A DNA stretch of 64,000 nucleotides from Modestobacter sp. VKM Ac-2985 (GTDB lineage Bacteria; Actinomycetota; Actinomycetes; Mycobacteriales; Geodermatophilaceae), in assembly GCF_026967925.1 (NCBI RefSeq), contig NZ_JAPVBI010000003.1:251070-315069 (forward strand), read 5' to 3'. The notes under the pieces were generated by a model. The model had not been told where the DNA came from. It saw nothing but the letters and a program-made list of their open reading frames with translations, and ran no database searches. Below are positions 9,227 to 18,108 of this stretch, in pieces (positions within the stretch are counted from its first letter, which is position 1; every line of letters begins with the position of its first letter). A program made the position numbers and the translations under genes.

Positions 9227-10732
9227 TCAGACGTCCGCGCGACGCCGTTCGGTCAGCCGCCGCCAGGCCGACCAGATCAGGCCGAGGACCAGGAGCAGGT
9301 AGAGCACGATGGTGATCGGGCTGCTCACCAGCACGGCCGGGTCGTTCTGCGAGTTGGCCATCGCATCGCGCAGCGAGTACTCCGCCAGCGGGCCGAGGAT
9401 CACCGCGATCAGCACCGGGGCGATCGGGATGTCGTAGAGCCGCATCGCCAGCCCGAGCACGCCGATCGCCAGCATGATGACCAGGTCGATGATGCTGGCC
9501 CCGGCCGCGTACACACCGAAGGACGCGAAGACCGCGATGCCGGCGTACAGGTAGGACTTCGGCACCCGCAGCAGCTGCGCCCACAGCGGGGCGAACGGCA
9601 GGTTCAGCACCAGCAGCACGAGCATCGCCAGGAAGAATCCGGCGAGCAGCGCCCAGACGATGTCGCCACTGCGCTCGAACAGCAGCGGGCCGGGCTGCAG
9701 CCCGTACTGCTGGAAGGCGGCCAGGAGCAGCGCGGCGGTGGCCGACGTCGGCAGGCCGAGCGCGAGCAGGGCGCCCATCGCGGTGCCGGCGGTGGCGTTG
9801 CCGGCGGCCTCCGGGCCGGCGACGCCCTGGATGGCGCCGCGGCCGAACATCGGCTTGGGGCGCCGGCGGTCCAGCCGGCGCTCGGTGCCGTAGGCCAGGA
9901 AGGTCGGCACCTCCGCGCCGCCGGCCGGGATGACGCCGAACGGCACGCCGTACGCCGTCCCGCGCAGCCACGCCGGCAGGGCCGAGCGGAACTCGGCCCG
10001 GGACAGCCAGGGCCGCCCGCTGGGGAGCACCGTGTCCTGGTCACCGGGCCCGCCCGCCCGGGCGGCCTGGTGGAACACCTCACCCAGCGCCAGGAGCGCG
10101 ACGGTGATGACGACGATCGGGATGCCGTCCAGCAGCGCCGGGTAGCCGAAGGAGAACCGCGCCGTCCCGGTCGGCTGGTCGATGCCGACCATGGCCAGCA
10201 CCAGGCCGATGGCCAGCGCCGCGAGACCGCGGACCGCCGAGTCGGCGACGACGGCGGAGATCGCGATGAAGGCGAGGACGGCGAGCGCGAAGAACTCCGC
10301 CGGCCCGAATCTCGTCGCCAGATCGGCGAGGGCCGGTGCGAAGAAGACGACGAGCACGGAGGCGACCACGCCCCCGAGGAAGGCACCGATCGCGGCGGTG
10401 GCGAGGGCCTGCGCGGCCCGGCCGTCCAGCGCCATCCGGTGGCCCTCGAAGGTGCTCGCGATCGCCGTCGAGTTCCCCGGGGTGTTCATCAGGATCCCGG
10501 AGATCGAGTCGCCGAAGAGGCCACCGAAGTAGATGCCGGTGAACATGATCAGCGCGTTCGTCGGCTCCAGCACGAAGGTCAGCGGCAGCAGGAGGGCGAC
10601 CGCCATCGCCGAGCCCAGGCCGGGGAGCACCCCGACCGCCGTCCCGAGCAGTGCACCGATCACCACGAACAGCAGCGCGGAGGGGGTGAGGATCGCCGCG
10701 AACCCGTCGAACAGGTTGGACAGCTGGTCCAC
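9227..10732 (-). CDS. tctA: Tripartite tricarboxylate transporter, large permease TctA
   Basis: 501 residues from GTG 10732, starting at the end of tctB (3 nt after its stop). Strongly hydrophobic with about 11-12 membrane helices. The family hallmarks are present: GVLPGLGSAMAVALLLPLT near the N terminus, FGGLFGDSISGILMNTPGNS, and the second-half repeat with GVPFGVIPAGGAEVPTFLAYGTER. TctA is the large channel-forming subunit that moves a carboxylate delivered by the periplasmic-type binding protein, driven by an ion gradient. It is the last gene of tctC-tctB-tctA. Substrates of this family range from citrate to terephthalate and glutamate, and cannot be assigned here. Confidence 0.93.
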   Translation of the reverse strand: MDQLSNLFDGFAAILTPSALLFVVIGALLGTAVGVLPGLGSAMAVALLLPLTFVLEPTNALIMFTGIYFGGLFGDSISGILMNTPGNSTAIASTFEGHRMALDGRAAQALATAAIGAFLGGVVASVLVVFFAPALADLATRFGPAEFFALAVLAFIAISAVVADSAVRGLAALAIGLVLAMVGIDQPTGTARFSFGYPALLDGIPIVVITVALLALGEVFHQAARAGGPGDQDTVLPSGRPWLSRAEFRSALPAWLRGTAYGVPFGVIPAGGAEVPTFLAYGTERRLDRRRPKPMFGRGAIQGVAGPEAAGNATAGTAMGALLALGLPTSATAALLLAAFQQYGLQPGPLLFERSGDIVWALLAGFFLAMLVLLVLNLPFAPLWAQLLRVPKSYLYAGIAVFASFGVYAAGASIIDLVIMLAIGVLGLAMRLYDIPIAPVLIAVILGPLAEYSLRDAMANSQNDPAVLVSSPITIVLYLLLVLGLIWSAWRRLTERRRADV

Positions 10733-10735
10733 GGC

Positions 10736-11311
10736 TCAGAACCCCCCGACGAAGCCGGCGGGGAGCGAGATCCCGAGCAGGCCGCTGAACACGATCTGGA
10801 TGACAGACGCCAGCCCGAGCCCGGCCAGCAGGATCGTCACGTAGCTGCGGTTGCCCAGCGCCATCGCGATGGCGGTGAACAGCAGCGTGGCCGACAGGAT
10901 CCAGCCGAGCCATGGCAGCACCGCGATGAACACGATCACCCCGCCCACCGCGACCGCGACGGCCGTGGCGTTGACCGCGTCGGGCTCGGCCGCGTCCGCG
11001 GCGTCCGGGGATCCGGTGGCCGCCGGCGTCCGGGCCCCGAACACCGGCTCGTACTCCGGCCGGGGCCGGAGGATGTCGACGGCGAGCAGGGCCGCGATCA
11101 CGAAGCAGATCACCGCGACCGCCCAGGGCATCACGGTCGGGCCGAAGAGCCCGGCGTCCCCGACGACGTCCATCGTGGAGGTGCCGACCACCAGGAAGAC
11201 GCCGAGCACGACGAGGAACGCCGGGATGACCAGCGCCCCCGCGGACAGGTGGGCGGGCCGCGGGCGACGCCGCGTCGTGCTGCCGGCCGCGGGCTGCCCG
11301 GCCTCGCTCAC
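10736..11311 (-). CDS. tctB: Tripartite tricarboxylate transporter, small permease TctB
   Basis: 191 residues. The GTG start at 11311 overlaps the tctC stop (GTGA), a translationally coupled arrangement. The protein has a cytoplasmic Pro/Arg-rich start and four predicted membrane helices in two pairs (around residues 28-50, 60-80, 118-140, 147-180), separated by an acidic Ala/Asp-rich linker (SPDAADAAEPDA). This is the usual size and form of TctB. Its function is to support TctA; it has no known catalytic motif. Identification rests as much on position between tctC and tctA as on sequence. Confidence 0.85.
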   Translation of the reverse strand: MSEAGQPAAGSTTRRRPRPAHLSAGALVIPAFLVVLGVFLVVGTSTMDVVGDAGLFGPTVMPWAVAVICFVIAALLAVDILRPRPEYEPVFGARTPAATGSPDAADAAEPDAVNATAVAVAVGGVIVFIAVLPWLGWILSATLLFTAIAMALGNRSYVTILLAGLGLASVIQIVFSGLLGISLPAGFVGGF

Positions 11312-12306
11312 GACAGCTCCAGCTCGTCGAGGAGGGCGTCGATCCGGTCCTGCTCCTGGACGAGGAACTCCTCGAACTCCTCGCCGTAGAGCTCGCTGCG
11401 CACCCAGCGGTTCCGGTCGACCGCCTCGGCCCAGGACTCGGTCTGCACCATCTCGCGCGTGATCTGCTCGAGCTCGTCGCGCTCCTCGTCGGTGATCCCG
11501 TCGGGGGCGACGAGACCGCGCCAGTTGACCAGGTCGACCTCCGGCAGCCCGAGCTCCTCCATGGTGGGCGCGTCGACCCCCTCCAGGCGCTCGGGGGCCA
11601 CGACGGCCAGCACCCGCAGCTGGCCGCTCTCGATCAGGTCGCGGAAGTCGTTGTACCCGCTGATCCCGACGCCGACGGTGCCGGCCGCGGTCGACAGCAG
11701 GCTGAGGGTGAGCTCCCCGCCACCGGGGTGCGCCGTGTACTGCACCTGCTCGACCGGGATCCCGCTGGCCTGGGCGATCTGCGCGGCCACCATGTGGTCG
11801 ATCCCGCCGGCCGAGCCGCCGCCGATGGGGAGCGCGGCCGGGTCGGCGGCCCACGCCTGCAGGAAGTCGTCGAAGGTCTCGAACGGCGAGTCCGCCGGGA
11901 CGGCGATGACCTCGAAGTCCTCGGCCAGGCGGGCGATCGGCGTGGTGTCCTGCAGGTCGATGTCGCCGCCGGCCTGGCTGATCCCGCCGAGCATCACCGT
12001 GCCGGTCACCATCATCGTGGTGCCCTCGCCGTCGAGGCCGACCAGTTGGCTGAGCCCGATGGTGCCGCCCGCCCCGGGGATGTTGACCACCTGGACGGTG
12101 TTCACGATCGAGTCGGTGCGCATGGCCTGCTGGGCCTCGCGGGCGACGAGGTCCCACCCGCCGCCGGCTCCGGCCGGGGCCACCAGGGTCAGGCTGGAGC
12201 GAGCGGCCTGCCCCTCCCCTGACCGGGCGGCATCGGTGAAGGCCGTCAGGGCGAGCGCGGCGACGACCACGCCGCCCAGCGTCGAGAGGATCCGCCTGCG
12301 TGGCAT
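11308..12306 (-). CDS. tctC: Tripartite tricarboxylate transporter substrate-binding protein TctC (Bug family)
   Basis: 332 residues from ATG 12306. A twin-arginine-containing basic start (MPRRR) and hydrophobic segment form a secretion signal; no lipobox cysteine follows, so in this Gram-positive cell it may stay anchored by the uncleaved signal or be free at the surface. Bug-family features are visible: LTLVAPAGAGGGWDLVAR near the mature N terminus, NIPGAGGTIGLSQLV, and GGGSAGGIDHM in the middle. The protein captures a carboxylate (typically through two water molecules) for TctAB. It is the first gene of the operon, 131 nt from a divergent universal stress protein gene. Confidence 0.9.
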   Translation of the reverse strand: MPRRRILSTLGGVVVAALALTAFTDAARSGEGQAARSSLTLVAPAGAGGGWDLVAREAQQAMRTDSIVNTVQVVNIPGAGGTIGLSQLVGLDGEGTTMMVTGTVMLGGISQAGGDIDLQDTTPIARLAEDFEVIAVPADSPFETFDDFLQAWAADPAALPIGGGSAGGIDHMVAAQIAQASGIPVEQVQYTAHPGGGELTLSLLSTAAGTVGVGISGYNDFRDLIESGQLRVLAVVAPERLEGVDAPTMEELGLPEVDLVNWRGLVAPDGITDEERDELEQITREMVQTESWAEAVDRNRWVRSELYGEEFEEFLVQEQDRIDALLDELELS

Positions 12307-12437
12307 GACCAGAGACGGTAGCCCCCGCGGCGCCACCCCGTCCGGGCACTCGGCGGGCGCGCGGGAGCCGTTGCTCCGCCGCTCGGTCCGCGCGCCTAGG
12401 GTGGACACCGTCCGTGTGCGGCCTGACCGGGAGCGAC

Positions 12438-12860
12438 ATGACGATCTGCGTGGCCTTCTCCTCCAGTCCCGAGGGTGTCGCCGCCCTGGCGCTGGCGGTC
12501 CGGGAGTCCCGTCTGCGCCGGGCGCCGCTGGTGGCCCTCGCCACCGCGAAGCAGGAGCGCTTCGACGACGACCACGACCACGAGGGCGACGAGCACGCGC
12601 TGCACCGGGAGATCGAGCGGCGGCTGGCCGAGCTCCGGCTCGACGACGACCCCGAGACCCAGGTGCGCGTCATCGACGACGGCGGGGACGCCGCCGAGGC
12701 GATCATCGACCTGGCCGCGAGCGTGGACGCCGAACTCCTCGTCCTCGGCGTGAAGCGGCGCAGCCCGATGGGGAAGCTGCTCACCGGCAGCACCGCCCAG
12801 CGGATCATCCTGGACTCGCCGATCCCGGTGCTCGTCGCGCACGCGGCCCGCCCGGCGTAG
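12438..12860 (+). CDS. Universal stress protein (single UspA domain)
   Basis: 140 residues from ATG 12438. It begins MTICVAFSSSPEG, the first strand and loop of the UspA fold, and ends with the nucleotide-binding segment LGVKRRSPMGKLLTGSTAQRI (G-x2-like loop plus GST) followed by SPIPVLVAHA. ATP binding is therefore likely. An acidic/His-rich insert (DDDHDHEGDEH, residues 38-49) is unusual and could bind metal, which is only a suggestion. It is divergent from tctC. The cellular partner is unknown. Confidence 0.85.
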   Translation: MTICVAFSSSPEGVAALALAVRESRLRRAPLVALATAKQERFDDDHDHEGDEHALHREIERRLAELRLDDDPETQVRVIDDGGDAAEAIIDLAASVDAELLVLGVKRRSPMGKLLTGSTAQRIILDSPIPVLVAHAARPA

Positions 12861-12975
12861 GAGGGGCTCCGCACGACTCCCCGGACCCGGTGACCCGGGC
12901 CCTTCCGGTCGCCGACGGGCGGTGAACGGAGGACCGTGGTGCCTCATCGTCGCCCCGGGGCCGGACGGAGGTCGC

Positions 12976-13944
12976 ATGGGACAGGTGCACCTGCTGGCCA
13001 CGGGCGGCACCATCGCCAGCCGCCAGGGGCCGGACGGGCTCGCGGCGGTCACCCCCGCCGCCGAGCTGCTCGCCTCCGCCGACGCCCCGGCGGGCGTGTC
13101 CGTGACGACCAGCGACCTCGGCACCGTCGCCAGCTTCGCCCTCACGACGTCGGACCTGCAGGGCCTGGTGGCCGCGGCCCGCCGCTGTCTCGCGGACGGC
13201 GTCGACGGCGTCGTGGTCACCCACGGCACGGACACGATGGAGGAGTCGGCGTACCTCGCCGACCTGGTCCACGACGATCCGCGCCCGATCGTCTTCACCG
13301 GAGCGCAACGCCCGTTCGACAGCCCCGCCCCCGACGGTCCGCAGAACCTCGCCGACGCGCTGCGGGTCGCGGGCTCCCCCGCCGCCCGGCACCTCGGGGT
13401 CCTGGTGTGCTTCGACGGCCTCGCCTTCGCCGCCCGCGGGGTGCGCAAGGTCGACACCCTGCGCAGCGGTGCCTTCGGGGCTCCCGGGCGAGGGCCGGCG
13501 CTCCGGCTGGCCGGGGACGCAGTCCGGCCGCTGGCCCGGCCCGCCCGGCCCGCGCCGCTCCCGCTGGACCTGCGGGCGGAGCTGCCCCGGGTCGACGTCG
13601 TCGCGTGTCACCTCGGCGCGGACGCGGCCCTGCTGCACGCCGCGGTCGCCGCCGGCGCCACCGGGCTGGTCCTGCAGGCGCTCGGCGCCGGCAACGTCCC
13701 ACCGGCGATCGCCGAGGCGACCGAGGACCTGGTCGCCCGCGGGGTCCCCGTCCTCGTCTGCTCCCGGGTGCCGTCCGGTCCCGTCGCACCGCTGTACGCG
13801 GCCGGAGGGGCCCGGCTGGCCCGAGGCGGGGCCGTGTTCGCCGGCGACCTGAGCCCGTGGCAGGGGCGGCTGCTGCTGGCTGCGGCCCTCGCCGTCGCTC
13901 CCGACGACGCACGGCGGGTGCTGGCCCAGCACCTCGCCGTCTGA
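12976..13944 (+). CDS. L-asparaginase family amidohydrolase
   Basis: 322 residues from ATG 12976, with GGAGG five bases upstream. The two catalytic threonine motifs of the asparaginase fold are intact: [11 protein letters not shown] near the N terminus and [13 protein letters not shown] in the middle. No signal peptide, so a cytoplasmic enzyme. Its reaction is expected to be hydrolysis of L-asparagine (or a related amide) to aspartate and ammonia. It is followed 50 nt later by the deacetylase/imidase-type gene on the same strand and lies near a carboxylate transporter, which suggests use of amides as nitrogen and carbon source. Asparaginase-like enzymes on other amides cannot be excluded. Confidence 0.88.
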   Translation: MGQVHLLATGGTIASRQGPDGLAAVTPAAELLASADAPAGVSVTTSDLGTVASFALTTSDLQGLVAAARRCLADGVDGVVVTHGTDTMEESAYLADLVHDDPRPIVFTGAQRPFDSPAPDGPQNLADALRVAGSPAARHLGVLVCFDGLAFAARGVRKVDTLRSGAFGAPGRGPALRLAGDAVRPLARPARPAPLPLDLRAELPRVDVVACHLGADAALLHAAVAAGATGLVLQALGAGNVPPAIAEATEDLVARGVPVLVCSRVPSGPVAPLYAAGGARLARGGAVFAGDLSPWQGRLLLAAALAVAPDDARRVLAQHLAV

Positions 13945-13994
13945 GAGCACCGCCCCGGTCCCCAGGGCGGCCTACCCGAAGGAGCGCGACGACG

Positions 13995-14888
13995 ATGAGC
14001 AAGGAGATCTTCGTGGCCTTCGGCGTCGACATCGACGCCGTCGGCGGCTGGCTCGGCTCGTACGGCGGGGAGGACTCCCCCGACGACATCTCCCGCGGTG
14101 TGTTCGCCGGTGAGGTGGGTGTCCCGCGCATCCTGGAGCTGTTCCGGCGGTACGGCCTGACCCAGACGTTCTTCTGGCCGGGGCACTCGATCGAGACGTT
14201 CCCGGAGCAGTTCGACGCCTGCGTCGCCGCCGGGCACGAGATCGGTGTGCACGGCTACAGCCACGAGAACCCGATCGCGATGAGCCGGGAGCAGGAGCAG
14301 GCGGTGCTCGACCGCTGCATCGCGCTGATCGAGGAGCGGACCGGGCGGCGTCCCACCGGCTACGTCGCCCCCTGGTGGGAGTTCAGCGGCGTCACCAACG
14401 AACTGCTGCTCGAACGCGGCATCAAGTACGACCACTCGCTGATGCACCGGGACTTCGAGCCCTACCACGTCCGGGTGGGCGACACCTGGACGAAGATCGA
14501 CTACTCGGCGTCGGCGGAGAGCTGGATGGAGCCGCTGGTCCGCGGCGAGGAGACCGACCTGGTCGAGATCCCGGCCAACTGGTACCTCGACGACCTGCCG
14601 CCGATGATGTTCGTCAAGTCCAGCCCGAACAGCCACGGCTTCGTGAACCCGCGGGACATCGAGCAGATGTGGCGGGACCAGTTCGACTGGGTGCACCGCG
14701 AGATGGACCGCGCGGCCTTCACCATGACCATCCACCCGGACGTCTCCGGACGCCCGCAGGTGCTGCTCATGCTGGAACGGCTCATCGAGCACATCAACGG
14801 GCACGAGGGCGTCCGCTGGGCGACCTTCGACCAGATCGCCGACGACTTCCTGAGCCGCTCACCCCGTGGCGGTGGCTCGGCCAGCTGA
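13995..14888 (+). CDS. Polysaccharide deacetylase/cyclic imide hydrolase-type (NodB-fold) enzyme
   Basis: 297 residues from ATG 13995, with GAAGGAG upstream. The protein shows the NodB-homology pattern with a modified active site: [11 protein letters not shown] (catalytic and metal Asp), the HGYSHE metal pair, and a final [13 protein letters not shown]. The stretch [28 protein letters not shown] is characteristic of the intracellular subfamily that includes Helicobacter PgdA (HP0310) and bacterial imidases. There is no signal peptide, so a cytoplasmic small-molecule substrate such as a cyclic imide or acetylated amine is more likely than cell wall. The asparaginase gene just upstream supports an amide/imide pathway (inference). 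Confidence 0.8.
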   Translation: MSKEIFVAFGVDIDAVGGWLGSYGGEDSPDDISRGVFAGEVGVPRILELFRRYGLTQTFFWPGHSIETFPEQFDACVAAGHEIGVHGYSHENPIAMSREQEQAVLDRCIALIEERTGRRPTGYVAPWWEFSGVTNELLLERGIKYDHSLMHRDFEPYHVRVGDTWTKIDYSASAESWMEPLVRGEETDLVEIPANWYLDDLPPMMFVKSSPNSHGFVNPRDIEQMWRDQFDWVHREMDRAAFTMTIHPDVSGRPQVLLMLERLIEHINGHEGVRWATFDQIADDFLSRSPRGGGSAS

Positions 14889-14960
14889 TCGGGGGCGGAC
14901 CGGTCGGTGAGCGGGTCTCCCTCGCGCACCGACCGGCCGAGCGCCCGTCGCGGCAGCCGG

Positions 14961-15140
14961 TCAGGCGGACGGCGCGACGAAGACGCAGCTCCCGGCGTGG
15001 TCCTGCGGCTCCTGGCAGACGCGACCGGTGTGCAGGTCCGTCATGCCGCAGTGGCCGGCGTCCGCGGCAGAGGAGTCGATGCTCGCGTTGTGCACGTCCA
15101 GGCGCTCGGTGTCGGCCGGTTGCGGTGCTGAGCTGGTCAT
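14961..15140 (-). CDS. Small Cys/His-rich protein (59 aa), unknown function
   Basis: ATG 15140 is preceded by CGAGGGACCC, and the frame ends at 14961. The C-terminal half reads HCGMTDLHTGRVCQEP followed by QDHAGSCVFVAP. The pattern C-x9-C...H-x3-C with adjacent histidines resembles the small zinc-ribbon-like proteins that are common but unstudied in actinomycetes. No secretion signal. It stands alone between the convergent deacetylase gene and the epimerase gene on its own strand. The call rests on the ribosome-binding site, ordered Cys/His spacing and actinobacterial codon use. Confidence 0.5.
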   Translation of the reverse strand: MTSSAPQPADTERLDVHNASIDSSAADAGHCGMTDLHTGRVCQEPQDHAGSCVFVAPSA

Positions 15141-15328
15141 GGGTCCCTCGGATCAGGTGGGGAGGAGGTGGTCCTGGTCACCGGAGGCGCGACTCGCGAC
15201 GAGACGAGGGCGGAGCCGACCGCGCGAGCATCCCGCACGGCGGGGCGCAGCGACAGGGTCGCCGGACCCTGTTCGAGATCTCCGGCTCGGCGGGCCGGCG
15301 CGGTGGCCGAGCACCCGCGACAGGACGG

Positions 15329-16237
15329 TCACGCGCGCGGCAGGAGACCCCGCCGCAGCTCGTCCATGGCCTGCTCCAGGCTCACCCGAGGCGTCCAGCC
15401 CCACGCCCGTGCGCGGTCGGTGATCAGCTGTCCCGTCCAGACCGGTTCGTCGGTCCACTCCGGCGCGATCCCCCACGCCTCGGTCACCGTGCCGAGGTAG
15501 TCGTGCCACGTCGCGGGCTCACCCGCGAGGACGACCGGGGTCGTGCCCCCGGCCACGGGGCCCCGATCCGGGTCGTCGGCGGTCGCGATGGCGCCCGTGG
15601 CGAGGTCCGCGATCACGGCCGCCAGGTCGTCCACGTGCACCCAGGCGAACGTCTTCGCCGGGTTCGCCCGGCGATCACCGTCGCGCATCGCCTGCGGTCG
15701 CAGCGTGTTCCACACCGACGTGTCGCCGGCGCCCATGATCGCCGGCGGGCGGACCAGCACGGTCGTGAGCCCGCCGACCTGCGCCAGCGCCGCGTCGGTG
15801 GCCCGCTTGGTGTCCGGGTAGTCGCCGCTCCCCTCGGGCAGGAGGGCGCCGTCCTCGGCCACGTCCCCGACGCCGGCCGAGCGGTCGTACACCCCGGCCG
15901 TGGACATGTGCACGAGCCGGGCGACGCCGGCGTCCCGCGCTGCCCGAGCGATCACGGGCGTGCCCTCGACGCCCACCCGGTGCTGGACCTCCCGGGGCGA
16001 GCCCATCGGGTGGACCGTCGTGACCACCGCGTCAGCGCCCTGGGTGACCTCGCGGGCGAGCTCCTCGTCGGTGGGGTCGCCGACGGATTCGGTGACCCCG
16101 TCGAGCACGGGCGCGCTGCCGGCCCGGCGGACGACCGCGCGCACCTGCGCCGACCGCGCGATGAGCGCCCGGCAGACAGCGGTGCCCACCAGTCCGTTGG
16201 CACCGGTCACCACGACGACGGGAGAGGAGGCGACCAT
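15329..16237 (-). CDS. NAD-dependent epimerase/dehydratase (extended SDR)
   Basis: 302 residues from ATG 16237; a GTG three codons earlier is equally possible. The Rossmann motif is TGANGLVGTAV at the N terminus, the substrate-side segment is VHMSTAGVYD, and the catalytic pair is in DYPDTK (YxxxK). An RPPAIMGAGD segment follows, as in sugar-nucleotide epimerases and related atypical SDRs. Substrate unknown. It is divergent from the heliorhodopsin gene with about 154 nt between the start codons, so they may share a regulatory region, but a functional link is not established. Confidence 0.85.
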   Translation of the reverse strand: MVASSPVVVVTGANGLVGTAVCRALIARSAQVRAVVRRAGSAPVLDGVTESVGDPTDEELAREVTQGADAVVTTVHPMGSPREVQHRVGVEGTPVIARAARDAGVARLVHMSTAGVYDRSAGVGDVAEDGALLPEGSGDYPDTKRATDAALAQVGGLTTVLVRPPAIMGAGDTSVWNTLRPQAMRDGDRRANPAKTFAWVHVDDLAAVIADLATGAIATADDPDRGPVAGGTTPVVLAGEPATWHDYLGTVTEAWGIAPEWTDEPVWTGQLITDRARAWGWTPRVSLEQAMDELRRGLLPRA

Positions 16238-16391
16238 GCCGCCCACCCTGCCAGCGACCGCACGACGGCGCTGTCCGGCTGCCCCCCGGTTCGCCCCCGG
16301 CTGGCGCGCTACCGTCGAGCATCAGGAGACTGATGGTCAGACCACCGCGAGGACAGCGGTCCGGCCCTTCCCCCCGAACCAGGAGGTCGTC

Positions 16392-17183
16392 GTGAGCAAG
16401 CCCGACAGTGCAGGACCGGCACCGGTCGCGACCGGGGTGGACGACGCGCTCCTGGCCGGCCTCCGGCGCTGGAACCTCGCGTTGACCGTGCTGCACGCCG
16501 CCCAGGCCGTCGCCGTCCTGCTGCTGGCCAGCAGCTTCGCCATCACCGTGACGACGTCCTTCCCGACCGGTCCGCCCGGCACGGCGGTGCCGGCGCCGGA
16601 ACCCCTGGTCGACATCGGCGTGGGGGTGGCCATCGCGGTCTTCCTCGCCCTGGCCGCGGTGGACCACCTGCTGACCGGCACCGTGCTCCGCCGGCGCTAC
16701 GAGGACGACCTGCGCGGCGGCATCAACCGGTTCCGCTGGTCGGAGTACTCGATCAGCTCGACCATCATGGTGCTGCTGATCTGCACCTACACCGGCATCA
16801 CCGGGCTCAGCGCGCTGATCGGCATCGCCGGGGCGAACGTCGCGATGATCCTGTTCGGCTGGTTGCAGGAGCGGATGAACCCGCCCGGCCGCACCCGCAC
16901 GACGATGCTGCCGTTCTGGTTCGGGTGCATCGCCGGGGCCGCGCCCTGGGTGGCGATCACCGCCAACATCGTCGGCGCCGCCCAGCTCCCGGGCTTCGTC
17001 ATCGGGATCTTCGTGTCGCTGTTCGCCTTCTTCATGAGCTTCGCGGTCAACCAGTGGCTGCAGTACCGGGAGATCGGCCCGTGGCGCAGCTACGCGTACG
17101 GCGAGAAGGCCTACCTGGTGCTGAGCCTGGTCGCCAAGAGCGTGCTCGCCTGGCAGGTCTTCGCCGGCTCGCTGGCCACCTGA
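16392..17183 (+). CDS. Heliorhodopsin
   Basis: 263 residues from GTG 16392 with AGGAGG five bases upstream. Seven membrane segments are visible. The helix C segment RWSEYSISSTIM carries the family counter-ion glutamate (E118). The last helix reads LSLVAKSVLAWQVF with the retinal lysine at K249. Histidines H35 (LTVLHAAQ) and H92 (AVDHLLTG) match the two conserved histidines inside heliorhodopsins (H23 and H80 of 48C12). The N terminus is predicted cytoplasmic, inverted relative to type 1 rhodopsins. Heliorhodopsins are not known to pump ions; signalling or enzyme-modulating roles have been proposed. No Brp/Blh gene is adjacent; retinal could come from the two Brp enzymes 8-12 kb away. A GAF-ANTAR regulator converges from the other side. 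Confidence 0.95.
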   Translation: MSKPDSAGPAPVATGVDDALLAGLRRWNLALTVLHAAQAVAVLLLASSFAITVTTSFPTGPPGTAVPAPEPLVDIGVGVAIAVFLALAAVDHLLTGTVLRRRYEDDLRGGINRFRWSEYSISSTIMVLLICTYTGITGLSALIGIAGANVAMILFGWLQERMNPPGRTRTTMLPFWFGCIAGAAPWVAITANIVGAAQLPGFVIGIFVSLFAFFMSFAVNQWLQYREIGPWRSYAYGEKAYLVLSLVAKSVLAWQVFAGSLAT

Positions 17184-17224
17184 CGCCGGCGTGTGCGGTC
17201 GGGTCCCGCATCCGCCGGGCGGAC

Positions 17225-17806
17225 TCAGCGGCGGCGCCTCGGCTGCAGGACCTCCCCGGTCCGGACGAGGTGCTCGGCGACGTCGCGCAGCTTCCGGTTG
17301 GTCGCCTGCGAGACGTGGGCCAGGTACTGGAAGGCCTGGTCCGCGGTCAGCTGCTGCCGCTCCATGAGGATGCCCTTGGCCTGGTCGATGACGGACCGGG
17401 ACCGGAGCGCCACGTCCAGGTTCTCCGCGATGTCGCGAGCGGTCTCGTGGGCGTGCATGTTGCTGATCGCGAGCGCCGCACTGCGGGTGAACCTGGCGGC
17501 GGCCGTCCGGGCGTCCTCGTCGAAGGCGCCCGCCTCGGTGGCGTAGACGTTCATCCCCCCGTGCAGCCCGTCCATCGGCAGGGGCAGCGACAAGGAGCTG
17601 AGGCTCCCTCGTTGCACTGCCCGGGCCGTGTGTCCCGGCCATCGGGTGTCGCTCCGGGCGTCGGTGATCTCGACGAGCTCGCCGCTGACAGCCGCGTGCA
17701 GGCAGGGTCCGTGGCCCCGCGCGTACTGGTCTCGTCGCTGGGGGCCAGTCCCCCGGCGTCGACACGCGCGGGGTGCCCAGCTGAGGTGCGCCGATGTCTG
17801 ATGCAC
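17225..17806 (-). CDS. GAF-ANTAR domain protein, possibly N-terminally truncated or frameshifted
   Basis: The C-terminal ANTAR domain is clear: SRSVIDQAKGILMERQQLTADQAFQYLAHVSQATNRKLRDVAEHLV. It binds RNA hairpins and acts in transcription antitermination in known members. The preceding part (QYARGHGPCLHAAVSGE through GGMNVYATEAGAFDEDART) is the second half of a GAF domain. The first half is not recognisable in the same frame; upstream residues are Arg/Pro-rich. In another frame just upstream of about 17730 the sequence reads VDAGGLAPSDET, which would join naturally to QYARGHGPC after a one-base change. So a frameshift or truncation is likely, and the start (GTG 17806 used) is a guess. The gene converges with the heliorhodopsin gene. 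Confidence 0.6.
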   Translation of the reverse strand: MHQTSAHLSWAPRACRRRGTGPQRRDQYARGHGPCLHAAVSGELVEITDARSDTRWPGHTARAVQRGSLSSLSLPLPMDGLHGGMNVYATEAGAFDEDARTAAARFTRSAALAISNMHAHETARDIAENLDVALRSRSVIDQAKGILMERQQLTADQAFQYLAHVSQATNRKLRDVAEHLVRTGEVLQPRRRR

Positions 17807-18108
17807 CCAGGCCGTCGGGACGCGCTCCCGAGACGGTCCGACGGTACCGCCGCGGGAGGTCACGTGCCGCCGCGCGATCCGCCGGCACTGCCCGGCGCCG
17901 CGACTCACCGAAGGCCGGCCGGGGAGGGGCCCGCGAGGTGAGGGCGGCCCCACCGGCAAGGCTCAACCGATGGAGCCTGACCCCGGGCCCGCTGTTCTGG
18001 AGCGTCGCTGGCTGTCCGCGACCGTACGCCTGGATCGGCCTGCCCGGGGACGTCTGGTGCGCCGAGGTCCACCGAGAGGTCCGGTCCCCCGCCGGGTGCC
18101 GGCGGTGA
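17807..18108. other. Intergenic stretch without a recognisable gene
   Basis: About 300 nt between the GAF-ANTAR gene and the LuxR-type response regulator. Frames on both strands are Arg/Pro-rich and match nothing I know; remnants of the missing GAF half may lie in the first 60 nt. No promoter or hairpin stood out. Confidence 0.4.
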
